Shown here: positions 48,283-61,178 of the stretch, piece after piece | How positions within the stretch are numbered: the stretch's first letter is position 1 | Layout of the letters: every line of letters starts with the position of its first letter | Assembly: GCF_049532965.1 (NCBI RefSeq) | Contig: NZ_CP186694.1 | Location: forward strand, 1,612,001-1,676,000 | DNA: 64,000 nt | Origin: Roseateles sp049532965 | GTDB taxonomy: Bacteria; Pseudomonadota; Gammaproteobacteria; Burkholderiales; Burkholderiaceae_C | Direction: 5' to 3' | Translations under genes and position numbers: made by a program | The notes under the pieces: generated by a model | Databases searched by the model: none | The model's input: the letters and a program-made list of their open reading frames with translations, nothing else | Told to the model about the DNA's origin: nothing

Positions 48283-49740
48283 TCAGGGAGGAGGCGGGGC
48301 GATCTGCTCGGCCCAGTCGTACAGCGCCGACAGGATCTCCCCGGCGCGCTCGTCCTCGGCTTCCTCCGCCGCCTGCGCCAGCGCATCGATGCGCTCGAAG
48401 AACGCGGCCAGCGTCTGCGCCCCGCCCTCGCCGCCGTACAGGCGCGCGGCTCGGTGCTGCTCCCAGCGCTCCTGCTCGTCGGCGCTCAGGCTGTCCGGGA
48501 AGTTGCGGGCGCGATAGCGGAACAGGATTTCCTCGAGCCGGCCGTCCTCGAACGCCACCTTCCCCTGCGCCACCCGGTCGGCGAGCGCCTCCGGCGACAG
48601 CCCGCGCAGGCGCTCCAGCGCGCGCCGGTCGTCGTTGGAGACAAAGCCGCCATAGAGGTCCTCATCGACGTCCACCGCGCCCTCGCCAGCCGGCCGCTGG
48701 AAGACCTGCGGCCACAGCCGCGCGAGTTCGCCGCCGCGGGCCATCAGCGTCTGCGCATGCGCCAGCCCCTGCGGCAGGTCCAGACCCCAGCGCGCCGCCA
48801 TCTCCGGCGACAGGATCTTCAGCGACGAGATCACGATCGGCGACTTGTTCACATGGATCGTCTTGATCGGCAGCCGGGCGACGCCCTCCGGCAACTCGTC
48901 CTGCTTCGTGTACATCCGCAGGCGGATGGCTTCGGCGTCGAGCGACAGCAGTTCCGCCGGGTCCGATCCCAGGTCCCAGACGATCAGTTCGTTCTTGTTG
49001 GTCGGATGCGGCGCCAGCGGCCAGACCAGCGCGATGCACCCGCGGTCCGGGCCATACATGCCCGACACATGCAGGAACGGCCGGTTCGTGCCGATCTCGC
49101 CCCAGACGGCGTCCTTGCGACGCAACTTCAGGCAGAACTCCCACAGCCGCGGTTGCCGCTGCTTGATCAGGCGCGCGAGCGCGATCGTCGCGCGCACGTC
49201 GGACAGCGCATCGTGCGCCGCTTCATGCGCCAGGCCGTTGGCGGCGGTCAGGTGTTCGAGCTTGAAGGACGGCCGGCCGTCCTCGTGCCTCGGCCATTCG
49301 ATGCCTTCGGGTCGCAGCGCGTAGGCGCAGCGCACCACGTCGAGCAGGTCCCAGCGGCCGCAGTCGTTCTGCCACTCGCGACCGTACGGATCGATCAGGT
49401 TGCGCCAGAACAGGAAGCGCGTCACCTCGTCGTCGAAGCGGATCGTGTTGTAGCCCAGGCCGACGGTACCCGGCCGGGACAACTCGGCATGGATCTGCGC
49501 GGCGAAGCGGTGTTCGGGAACGCCCTGCTCGGCACAGGTCTGCGGAAGGATGCCGGTCAGCAGGCAGGACTCGGGATCGGGCAGCGAATCGCTGGCGGGC
49601 TGGCAATACACCATCAACGGCTCGCCGATCTCGTTCAACTCGGCGTCGGTGCGGATGCCGGCGAACTGCGCCGGCCGGTCCCGCCGCGGCACGCGTCCGA
49701 AGGTTTCGTAGTCGTGCCAGTAGAAAGTCATCTCATGCAT
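48283..49740 (-). CDS. sbcB: Exodeoxyribonuclease I
   Basis: A 485-residue protein from the ATG at 49740 (MHEMTF) with the DEDDh nuclease motifs: FYWHDYETFG near 5, GLGYNTIRFDDEVTRFLF near 95 and HDALSDVRATIALA near 170. The accessory SH3-like and C-terminal helical parts of SbcB follow. It degrades single-stranded DNA 3' to 5' in mismatch repair and recombination. E. coli SbcB has 475 residues, so it is full length. It ends 162 bases from the PAS-GGDEF gene. Confidence 0.95.
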   Translation of the reverse strand: MHEMTFYWHDYETFGRVPRRDRPAQFAGIRTDAELNEIGEPLMVYCQPASDSLPDPESCLLTGILPQTCAEQGVPEHRFAAQIHAELSRPGTVGLGYNTIRFDDEVTRFLFWRNLIDPYGREWQNDCGRWDLLDVVRCAYALRPEGIEWPRHEDGRPSFKLEHLTAANGLAHEAAHDALSDVRATIALARLIKQRQPRLWEFCLKLRRKDAVWGEIGTNRPFLHVSGMYGPDRGCIALVWPLAPHPTNKNELIVWDLGSDPAELLSLDAEAIRLRMYTKQDELPEGVARLPIKTIHVNKSPIVISSLKILSPEMAARWGLDLPQGLAHAQTLMARGGELARLWPQVFQRPAGEGAVDVDEDLYGGFVSNDDRRALERLRGLSPEALADRVAQGKVAFEDGRLEEILFRYRARNFPDSLSADEQERWEQHRAARLYGGEGGAQTLAAFFERIDALAQAAEEAEDERAGEILSALYDWAEQIAPPPP

Positions 49741-49848
49741 GGGGCGGCACGATACCTCAGGCTCGCCGATACTTCGGCGCCCTCGCGGACCGGTCTGCGG
49801 GGCCCGTTCGCTCCGGACCTTCCGCAACCTGACGACGATCCCCCAAAG

Positions 49849-50724
49849 ATGCCGCTCAGCCACCTGCTCCTGTGCCTGTCGATCGCCGCCACCTTGCTGC
49901 CCGTCCGGGCGCCGTGGCCCTGGCTCTCCCTACTGATCATGGCGGTGACGGCCGGACAGGTGCAGGGGCAGTTGACCGTCGCGGCCATGGTGCCGGTGGC
50001 GGCCATGGCGGCGCTGGCGTGGATGGCCCTCGAGGCGCGGCACCGGCCCCGCCGGGAGGCCGCCCTGATGCTGCTGATGCTGGTGATCGGCCTGGCGCTG
50101 GCGCTGCACGTGCTGCCCGGCTTCCTGAATCCGACCTACCTCGTCGCCACCTCCGACATCCGCCCGCCCACCCCGAAGTACCTGAACTTCGACAAGGGCG
50201 TGGCCGGGATGCTGATGCTGGCCGTGCTCGCGTCGCAACAGCGCCGCCGCACGGAGGGCGTTGCCTTGCCCCTTCCCGCCGCCGTGCCGGGGCGGGCGCT
50301 CTGGGCGGTGATGGCGGTGATGGCGGCCACGCTGGCCGTTCCCTGGGTGCTCGCCGCCGTCGGCGGCATCGGCACGCCGGCGCTGCGCTGGCCGGAGAAC
50401 GCGGCGCTGTTCCTGTCGGCCAACCTGTTCCTCACCTGCGTCGCCGAGGAGGCCGCCTTCCGCGGCGTCATCCAGGGCCTGCTGGCCCGGCGCCTGGGCA
50501 CCGACCTGCGCACCTGGAACGGCTGGCTGCCCGTCCTGCTCGCGGCGCTGCTCTTCGGTCTGGCGCACGCGGGCGGCGGACCGGCCTATGTCGCGCTGGC
50601 CACGCTCGCCGGGATCGGTTACGGCCTGACCTACACGCTGACCGGCCGCATCGAGGCGGCCATCGGCATCCACTTCGCGCTCAACGCGCTGGTCTTCCTC
50701 ACGCTGAACCTGCGTATCGGGTGA
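49849..50724 (+). CDS. CPBP-family intramembrane protease
   Basis: A 291-residue polytopic protein (about eight membrane segments). It has the CPBP/Abi motifs: EEAAFRGVIQGLL (catalytic Glu pair) near 205, LLFGLAHAG and HFALNALVF. Prokaryotic members are often linked to membrane-protein or signal-peptide processing and to bacteriocin immunity. The start is taken as ATG 49849 after a divergent 108-base gap from sbcB; its frame stays open far upstream over sbcB, but that is antisense. Confidence 0.85.
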   Translation: MPLSHLLLCLSIAATLLPVRAPWPWLSLLIMAVTAGQVQGQLTVAAMVPVAAMAALAWMALEARHRPRREAALMLLMLVIGLALALHVLPGFLNPTYLVATSDIRPPTPKYLNFDKGVAGMLMLAVLASQQRRRTEGVALPLPAAVPGRALWAVMAVMAATLAVPWVLAAVGGIGTPALRWPENAALFLSANLFLTCVAEEAAFRGVIQGLLARRLGTDLRTWNGWLPVLLAALLFGLAHAGGGPAYVALATLAGIGYGLTYTLTGRIEAAIGIHFALNALVFLTLNLRIG

Positions 50725-50874
50725 TCGCCGCCCCCCAGCGGGGCGCGCCGGTCCACAGCAGCGCTGGATGACGTCCGTGTGTCTTGTGTGTACGGATCGT
50801 TGCCGTCCGTGCATGAGCCGGGCTGGGGCGCGGGGACTGACGATAATCCGCCGACCCGAACTCGTGCGCCCCGC

Positions 50875-53340
50875 ATGCAGCAGATCGTTCAATTCGCTCG
50901 CAACGTCGTCCATTCCGTGGCCGGTTTCTTCCAGGCGCTGTGGCGCCGCACCGCGCCGATGCGGGCCTCGCTGCGCACGCTGCCGGCCTGGAAACGCATC
51001 GCCGTGTGGTCAGGCGCGGGACTGCTGACGCTGGTGCTGCTGGTGGCCGGCGCGGCGGCGATCGTCTGGCCGGGCCTGCCCGACCTCGAGCGACTGACCG
51101 ACTACAACCCCAAGCAGCCGCTGCGCGTCTATACGGAGGACGGCCAGTTGCTGGCCGAGTTCGGTGCCGAGCGCCGCAGCTACCTGCCGCTGGACCAGAT
51201 CCCCAAGCAGATGCGGCAGGCGCTGCTGGCGGTGGAGGACGCCGGCTTCTACGAGCACCAGGGGGTATCGATTCCCGGCATCTTCCGGGCGGCGATCGCC
51301 AACGTGTTCTCGTCGCGCAGCCAGGGCGCGTCCACGATCACGCAGCAGCTCGCGCGTGACCTGTACCTGACCAAGAAGAAGCTCTACACCCGCAAGTTCG
51401 TCGAGATCCTGCTGGCGTTCAAGATCGAGAGCCAGCTGTCGAAGGACAAGATCCTCGAGGTCTACATGAACCAGATCTACCTGGGGCAGCGGGCCTACGG
51501 CTTCGAGGCGGCGGCGCACGCGTACTACGGCAAGCCGCTGAAGGAACTGTCCATCGGCGAGACGGCGATGCTCGCCGGGCTGCCGCAGAACCCGTACTAC
51601 GCGAACCCCATCATGAACCTGCCGCGCGCGCAGCGCCGCCAGGCGGTGGTGCTGCAGCGGATGGTGGACGTCGGGATGATCACGCCGGAACAGGCGCAGC
51701 AGGCCCGCGACGAGCCGGTGAAGCTGCGCAGCGCCCAGGACCAGCGGCTGCCCTATGGCCAGTACGCGGCGGAGATGGTGCGGCAGGTGGTGCATGCGCA
51801 GTACGGCGACGAGGCCTACAGCCGCGGGTTGCGCGTGACGACGACGCTGCACCTGGACAACCAGATCGCCGCCTACAAGGCGCTGCGCCGCACGTTGATG
51901 GACTACGAGCGCCGCAAGGCCTGGCGCGGCCCCGAGGGCGAGGTGGACCTGCCGTCCGGCATGGACGCGCAGGACCAGGACGCCGCGATCGCGCAGGCGC
52001 TCAACGAGCATCCGGACAACGACGACCTGCGCGCCGCGGTCGTGACGCAGGTGGCGAGCAACCGGCTGCAGGCCAGCCTGGCCGACGGCACCGACATCGA
52101 GATCAAGGGCGACGGGCTGCGCTCGGTGCAATCGGCCCTGTCGGAGAAGGCCAAGCCGAACTTGCGCATCCATCGCGGCTCGATCGTGCGGGTGCTGCAG
52201 GGGTCGCCGACCAAGGAGTTCCCCAAGGGCGCCTGGGCGGTGACGCAGTCGCCGGAGGCCGAAGGCGCGCTGGTGTCCGTCGAGCCGGAGACCGGCAAGA
52301 TCCTGGCGCTGGTAGGGGGCTTCGATTTCAGCCGCAACCAGTTCAATCACGCGACCCAGGCCCTGCGCCAGCCGGGTTCGAGCTTCAAGCCCTTCCTGTA
52401 CTCGGCCGCGATGGAGATCGGCGCCAGCCCCGCGACGCTGGTCGACGACGCGCCCATCACCGTCGGCGACTGGAGCCCGCGCAACTCGGACGGCAACTTC
52501 GACGGGCCGATGACGCTGCGCCAGGCGCTGGCCAAGTCCAAGAACATGGTCACGATCCGGGTGCTGGAGCAGCTCACGCCGGCCCGAGGCCGCTCGTGGG
52601 CCGGCAAGTTCGGCATCGACGTCGACAAGCAGCCGGAGAACCTGACGCTGGCGCTGGGCTCGGGCGCGGTGACGCCGCTGCAGATGGCGAGCGCGTATTC
52701 GGTCTTCGCCAACGGCGGCTACCTGCTCAAGCCGCTGCTGGTGACGAAGATCGTCGACGCGCAGAACCAGGTGCTCTTCCAGGCGGAGCCGGAGAAGCTC
52801 ACCGACGATCGCCGCGCGATCAGCGAGCGCAATGCGTTCATCACCGGCTCGCTGCTGCGCGAGGTGGCGATCCGCGGCACGGCCTACCGCGCCAGCCAGT
52901 CGCTCAAGCGCTACGACCTGTACGGCAAGACCGGCACGACCAACGATGCCGTGGACGCCTGGTTCGCGGGCTTCCAGCGCCGCGTGGCGACGGTGGTCTG
53001 GATCGGCTACGACCAGCCGCGCAGCCTGGGCGCGGGCGAGACCGGCGGCGGCCTGGCGCTGCCGGCCTGGATCGACTACATGGCGGTCGCGCTCAAGGGC
53101 ATCTCGCCGTCGGAGATCGAGCCTCCCAAGGATGGCGGACTCGTGCAGGAAGAAGGACCGTACGGCCCCGACTGGGTCTACAGCGAATACGCCGGCGACG
53201 CCGGACTGAAGACGATCGGCCCGATGCCGCCGCCGATGCCGGCCTCTGATCCGGCATCGGGCGCCGTACCCGGCGCGCCGGGCGCGTCCGGCGTACCGCC
53301 GTCATGGTGGATGGGCGGCGATCGCAGCGGCGGGCAGTGA
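50875..53340 (+). CDS. mrcA: Penicillin-binding protein 1A
   Basis: An 821-residue bifunctional PBP. A membrane anchor (about 42-65) is followed by a GT51 transglycosylase (about 90-260: AVEDAGFYEHQGV with catalytic Glu near 121, STITQQLARDLYL, EVYMNQIYLGQ), an OB-like linker and a transpeptidase (about 460-770): SSFKPFLYS with Ser near 500, SKNMVTIRVL (SxN) and GKTGTTNDAVDAWF near 684. It ends in a Pro/Ser tail. It polymerises and cross-links peptidoglycan. The start at 50875 is chosen for fit to family length; an earlier open frame begins at 50779. Confidence 0.95.
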   Translation: MQQIVQFARNVVHSVAGFFQALWRRTAPMRASLRTLPAWKRIAVWSGAGLLTLVLLVAGAAAIVWPGLPDLERLTDYNPKQPLRVYTEDGQLLAEFGAERRSYLPLDQIPKQMRQALLAVEDAGFYEHQGVSIPGIFRAAIANVFSSRSQGASTITQQLARDLYLTKKKLYTRKFVEILLAFKIESQLSKDKILEVYMNQIYLGQRAYGFEAAAHAYYGKPLKELSIGETAMLAGLPQNPYYANPIMNLPRAQRRQAVVLQRMVDVGMITPEQAQQARDEPVKLRSAQDQRLPYGQYAAEMVRQVVHAQYGDEAYSRGLRVTTTLHLDNQIAAYKALRRTLMDYERRKAWRGPEGEVDLPSGMDAQDQDAAIAQALNEHPDNDDLRAAVVTQVASNRLQASLADGTDIEIKGDGLRSVQSALSEKAKPNLRIHRGSIVRVLQGSPTKEFPKGAWAVTQSPEAEGALVSVEPETGKILALVGGFDFSRNQFNHATQALRQPGSSFKPFLYSAAMEIGASPATLVDDAPITVGDWSPRNSDGNFDGPMTLRQALAKSKNMVTIRVLEQLTPARGRSWAGKFGIDVDKQPENLTLALGSGAVTPLQMASAYSVFANGGYLLKPLLVTKIVDAQNQVLFQAEPEKLTDDRRAISERNAFITGSLLREVAIRGTAYRASQSLKRYDLYGKTGTTNDAVDAWFAGFQRRVATVVWIGYDQPRSLGAGETGGGLALPAWIDYMAVALKGISPSEIEPPKDGGLVQEEGPYGPDWVYSEYAGDAGLKTIGPMPPPMPASDPASGAVPGAPGASGVPPSWWMGGDRSGGQ

Positions 53341-53402
53341 AGCGCCCGCCCTCGCCCGCCGCGACATTCCGCAGGTTCCCTTCTTTCGCCGCTCGACCCC
53401 TC

Positions 53403-54425
53403 ATGCGCTTCTGGACATCACTGCTCGCCCTTGCCGCCTCGACCGCCGCCGCGATCGTGGCTCCGCCCGCTGCCTGGGCGACCACGCCCGCCAGCGGCGC
53501 CTTCACCGCCTCGCGCGCCTGCGAGGCGTTCCAGTCCTTCCGCAAGAACACCAACCCCGGCGGCGTGACGCTGTCGCCGGGCACCGGCTACACCGTCCTC
53601 GAGTCCCACGATGCCGGCTGGACCCGCGTGCAAGTGCCGGGGGCTCGCCCGCCCGAGCGCTGGGTCCCGAACGACTGCGGCAGCGCCACCGGCAGCGTGG
53701 CGCCTGTGCCCTCCACCGCGAAGCGGCCTACGGCCGGGAATGATGCGCCGGACGGTGCCGGCCGCGGCATGTGCTCGACGCCGGACCAGCACGACAGCTT
53801 CGTGCTCGCGATCTCCTGGCAGCCCGGCTTCTGCGAATGGACGGCCGGCGGCCGGCGCGGCAAGCCGGAGTGCGAGGCGATGGAGGACGGCAAGCTGAAG
53901 GTCTCCAACCTGACCTTGCACGGCCTGTGGCCCAACCGCCAGCAGTGCGGCATCAGCTATGGCAATTGCAGCAATGCGCCGATGACCTTGTCCAAGGAGA
54001 CGATCGCGTACATCGGCCCATGGATGCCGAACTTCCTCTATGAGAAGGGTTTCGGCGAGCACGAATGGCGCAAGCACGGGACCTGCCAGTCGCTGAACCC
54101 GGATGCGTACTTCCGCCGGGCCGTGGACCTGGTGAAGCAGTTCAACGACTCGGGCGTGGGCCGGTACATCCGGCAGAACATCGGCGGATCGATCTCGCGG
54201 CGCGAGTTCTATGAGCGACTGAAGACCGAGACCGGCAGCGACGCCTATCGCGACAGCGTGAAGCTGATGTGCTCGGGCCAATACCTCACGGAGATCCAGG
54301 TGCAGTTGCCGCGCGACTTCCGCGCGGGCGGATCGTTGAAGCAACTGCTCGGCGACCAGCCCGGCGGCAGCGGCGGCGGCACGTGCCGCCGGGACGAGAT
54401 CCGGATCGAGGCGAGCGGGCGCTGA
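53403..54425 (+). CDS. RNase T2-family ribonuclease with N-terminal SH3-like domain
   Basis: A 340-residue exported protein. The signal peptide ends near 28 (AAPPAAWA). Residues about 35-95 look like a small SH3-type domain (ACEAFQSFRKNTNPG, YTVLESHDAGWTRVQVPG, RWVPNDCG). The RNase T2 domain follows (about 120-330) with conserved active-site motifs LHGLWPN (His near 173) and HEWRKHGTC (His220, Glu221, Lys224, His225). Paired Cys fit disulfides. It hydrolyses RNA to cyclic nucleotides in the periplasm or medium. It follows mrcA with a 62-base gap. Confidence 0.93.
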   Translation: MRFWTSLLALAASTAAAIVAPPAAWATTPASGAFTASRACEAFQSFRKNTNPGGVTLSPGTGYTVLESHDAGWTRVQVPGARPPERWVPNDCGSATGSVAPVPSTAKRPTAGNDAPDGAGRGMCSTPDQHDSFVLAISWQPGFCEWTAGGRRGKPECEAMEDGKLKVSNLTLHGLWPNRQQCGISYGNCSNAPMTLSKETIAYIGPWMPNFLYEKGFGEHEWRKHGTCQSLNPDAYFRRAVDLVKQFNDSGVGRYIRQNIGGSISRREFYERLKTETGSDAYRDSVKLMCSGQYLTEIQVQLPRDFRAGGSLKQLLGDQPGGSGGGTCRRDEIRIEASGR

Positions 54426-54471
54426 ACGGCTTATGGCCGCCTGCCGATCGCATCGAGGTGTTGAACAGCAG

Positions 54472-57633
<3,162 letters not shown>

Positions 57634-57657
57634 GGTCCTGGCCTTCCCGACGATGCC

Positions 57658-58650
57658 TCAGAACTTGAACTGATCGACGTTGTCCTTGGTGAAGACCATG
57701 ACCGGCAGCGCGACCTGCATGCTGATCGCGTCCTTGCGCGGCGTGAACGTGCCCAGCCGGCCCGCCTGGAAGGGCTGGCCCGGCTTGAGCCCGCCGGCGA
57801 GCAGCAGGCGCGCGCAATGGACGGTCAGGTAGCCGTGGTCCGGCGCGTTCCAGAGCAGTACCGTCCTGACCGTGCCGTCCTTCAGGAAGCCGCGCATCAG
57901 ATTGGGCGTGGAGTTACCGACCACGGCCACCTTGCCGGCCAGTCCGGCATCGCGCACCGCCCGAGCGGCGCCCGGCAGGTTGGGTGCCCCCAGGGCCACG
58001 ATCGCCTTCAGGCGCGGCATGGACTTCAGGTAGTCCTGGGCGATCCGGTAGGCCTCCTCGGTGCTTTCGCCGGCCGGCCGGATATCGACGATGCGCAGCC
58101 CCGGGTACTTGGCGTAGACCGTTCGCTTCATCGCATCGATCCAGCTGGTCTGGTTCGGCGCGGTGAAGCTGGTCGTGATGAGGGCGACATCCCCCTGCGG
58201 GCCCGCCTCGCGGACGACGGCATCGACCAGCCGCGCGCCGAACTCCTCGAAGTCGACCAGGTTGACGAAGAACTCGCGCAGCTGACTGTCCCCGTCCCAG
58301 CTCATCACCCGGATGCCGGCGCGGTGCGCCTTGCCAAGAACGGGCGCGATGGCGATCGGATCGTTCGCCGCCACGGCGATCAGGTCGGGCCGGGTCGGGA
58401 TGAGCCGCTCGATCATCTCGATCTGCTTCTCGACCTGGTCCTGCGTCGGCCCGGCCCAGGTCACCGACACATCGGGCAACTCGCGCGCGGCGGCGTCGAT
58501 GCCGGTCTTCACGGCGTCGTAGTAAGTGATGCCCACCAGCTTGGGCATGATCACGACGCGGTACCGGGGAGCCGGCGCGGGCTGCGACAGCAACGGCGGC
58601 GCGACCGTCATCCAGACGGCGCAGACAAGGATGCGGAGCAACGGGACCAT
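57658..58650 (-). CDS. Periplasmic sugar-binding protein (Peripla_BP_4 type) without a transporter
   Basis: A 330-residue protein from the ATG at 58650, with AGGAG upstream. A signal peptide (about 1-22) is followed by two Rossmann-like lobes: YRVVIMPKLVGITYYDAVKTGIDAAA, DLIAVAANDPIAIAPVLGKA, MSWDGDSQLREFFV, PNQTSWIDAMKRTV and AVVGNSTPNLMRGFL. This is the LuxP/RbsB/TorT-like sugar-binding family. No permease or ATPase is adjacent. Its operon with the membrane kinase at 54472 suggests that it presents a ligand to the kinase, as LuxP does for LuxQ. The ligand is unknown. Confidence 0.9.
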   Translation of the reverse strand: MVPLLRILVCAVWMTVAPPLLSQPAPAPRYRVVIMPKLVGITYYDAVKTGIDAAARELPDVSVTWAGPTQDQVEKQIEMIERLIPTRPDLIAVAANDPIAIAPVLGKAHRAGIRVMSWDGDSQLREFFVNLVDFEEFGARLVDAVVREAGPQGDVALITTSFTAPNQTSWIDAMKRTVYAKYPGLRIVDIRPAGESTEEAYRIAQDYLKSMPRLKAIVALGAPNLPGAARAVRDAGLAGKVAVVGNSTPNLMRGFLKDGTVRTVLLWNAPDHGYLTVHCARLLLAGGLKPGQPFQAGRLGTFTPRKDAISMQVALPVMVFTKDNVDQFKF

Positions 58651-58761
58651 GGTTCGCTCCTGGTGAACGGCGGGGCCACCGTCGCGGGCGGCGCTCCTGT
58701 CGCAATGCTGCGCCGTTCCGCCACGGAGCGGGCCACCTGTTCAGGGGGCCCCGGCGGACAT

Positions 58762-59883
<1,122 letters not shown>

Positions 59884-60037
59884 GGGGCTGGTCTTGTGTG
59901 GTTGCGCCCGGCGGGCGAGCCCGCCGGTGGATCGGTCCGCCAACGGACCAGGGGGCGAAGTTTAGCGAACTGCGCCCAAAAGCCCTCGATCCGGGCGTGT
60001 TGCACCGCAATGCGGCGTCCGCCTCGCGCGGCATGCG

Positions 60038-60043
60038 TAGAAT
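60038..60043 (+). promoter_or_regulatory. Candidate -10 element of guaC
   Basis: TAGAAT would place the transcript start near 60050, at the foot of the leader hairpins, about 110 bases before the guaC start. The -35 position has no good match. Confidence 0.45.
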
Positions 60044-60049
60044 GAGCCA

Positions 60050-60094
60050 CCGGGCCCAAATTTTGGGACCCGGTTTTTTTTGGCCGGGTCCCAA
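60050..60094 (+). promoter_or_regulatory. guaC leader with alternative terminator/antiterminator hairpins
   Basis: Three related arms are present: A (CCGGGCCC, 60050-60057), B (GGGACCCGG, 60065-60073) and C (CCGGGTCCC, 60084-60092). A:B makes a stem with an AAATTTT loop that is followed at once by eight T (60074-60081), as in an intrinsic terminator. B:C makes an 11-pair stem (60063-60073 with 60084-60094) that would prevent A:B. This is the layout of an attenuator for guaC. Confidence 0.55.
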
Positions 60095-60158
60095 GTCAAG
60101 CGCTCGCAGCCCAGGGCATGCACTGCATCAACGCAGCCCGACTTTGCGACTTTGGACC

Positions 60159-61136
60159 ATGGAAATCTTTGACTACGACAACATCCTGCTGCTGCCCCGC
60201 AAGTGCCGCGTGAACAGCCGCAGCGAGTGCGACACCTCCGTCGAGTTCGGCCCGCGGCGCTTCCGCCTCCCGGTGGTGCCGGCCAACATGAAGACGGTCG
60301 TCGACGAGTCCATCACCGAATGGCTGGCCGCCAATGGCTACTTCTACGTGATGCACCGCTTCGACCTGGACGCGCTCGCCTTCGCCCGCGGGATGCGGGA
60401 CAAGGGACTGTTCGTCTCCCTCAGCGCCGGCGTCAAGGATGCCGACTACGCGTTGATCGACCGCCTTGCCGCCGAGGGCGTCGGCGCGGACTACATCACC
60501 ATCGACATCGCGCACGGCCATGCCGACGCGGTGCAGCGGATGATCGCGCACATCAAGCATCGCCTGCCCGACACCTTCGTGATCGCCGGCAACGTCGGCA
60601 CGCCGGAAGGCGTGATCGACCTCGAGAACTGGGGGGCCGACGCGACCAAGGTCGGCATCGGCCCCGGCAAGGTCTGCATCACGCGGCTGAAGACCGGTTT
60701 CGGCACCGGCGGCTGGCAGCTCTCGGCGCTGAAGTGGTGCGCGCGCGTCGCGACCAAGCCCATCATTGCGGACGGCGGCATCCGCCATCACGGCGACATC
60801 GCCAAGAGCGTGCGCTTCGGCGCGGCCATGGTGATGATCGGCTCGCTGTTCGCGGGCCACGAGGAATCGCCGGGCAACACTGTCGAGGTCGAGGGCAAGC
60901 TCTACAAGGAGTACTACGGCTCCGCGTCCGACTTCAACAAGGGCGAATACAAGCACGTCGAAGGCAAGCGCATCCTCGAGCCGGTCAAGGGCAAGCTGGC
61001 CGACACCTTCCGGGAGATGGAAGAGGACCTGCAGAGCTCGGTGTCCTACGCCGGCGGCCGCAGCCTGGCCGACCTGCGCAAGGTCAACTACGTGGTCCTG
61101 GGCGGCGAGAACGCCGGCGAGCACCTGTTCATGTGA
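60159..61136 (+). CDS. guaC: GMP reductase
   Basis: A 325-residue TIM-barrel enzyme that reduces GMP to IMP and ammonia with NADPH. Seen: FDYDNILLLPRKC at the start, the catalytic Cys173 in GPGKVCITRLKTGFG, ADGGIRHHGDIAKSVRFGA, GSLFAGHEESPG and the active-site flap YKEYYGSASDFNKGE. It is the GuaC2 form typical of Bacillus and many bacteria rather than the E. coli form. The leader with two alternative hairpins (60050-60094) is upstream. It converges with the kinase at 61179. Confidence 0.95.
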   Translation: MEIFDYDNILLLPRKCRVNSRSECDTSVEFGPRRFRLPVVPANMKTVVDESITEWLAANGYFYVMHRFDLDALAFARGMRDKGLFVSLSAGVKDADYALIDRLAAEGVGADYITIDIAHGHADAVQRMIAHIKHRLPDTFVIAGNVGTPEGVIDLENWGADATKVGIGPGKVCITRLKTGFGTGGWQLSALKWCARVATKPIIADGGIRHHGDIAKSVRFGAAMVMIGSLFAGHEESPGNTVEVEGKLYKEYYGSASDFNKGEYKHVEGKRILEPVKGKLADTFREMEEDLQSSVSYAGGRSLADLRKVNYVVLGGENAGEHLFM

Positions 61137-61142
61137 CCGCCG

Positions 61143-61165
61143 CCGGCGCCCATGCCGGGCGCCGG
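61143..61165. terminator. Hairpin between convergent guaC and PAS kinase genes
   Basis: CCGGCGCCC, an ATGCC loop and GGGCGCCGG form nine perfect pairs between the two stops. There is no T-run. Confidence 0.5.
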
Positions 61166-61178
61166 GCGACCGCCGCGC

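Noticed and set aside
48454..49848. A long N-terminal extension of the CPBP protease
   Set aside because: The upstream part is antisense to sbcB and has the composition of a shadow. The ATG at 49849 gives a protein of usual length.
60050..60094. The guaC leader hairpin as a simple terminator of the FabH-like gene
   Set aside because: The FabH-like gene runs away from this site, so nothing on its strand ends here.
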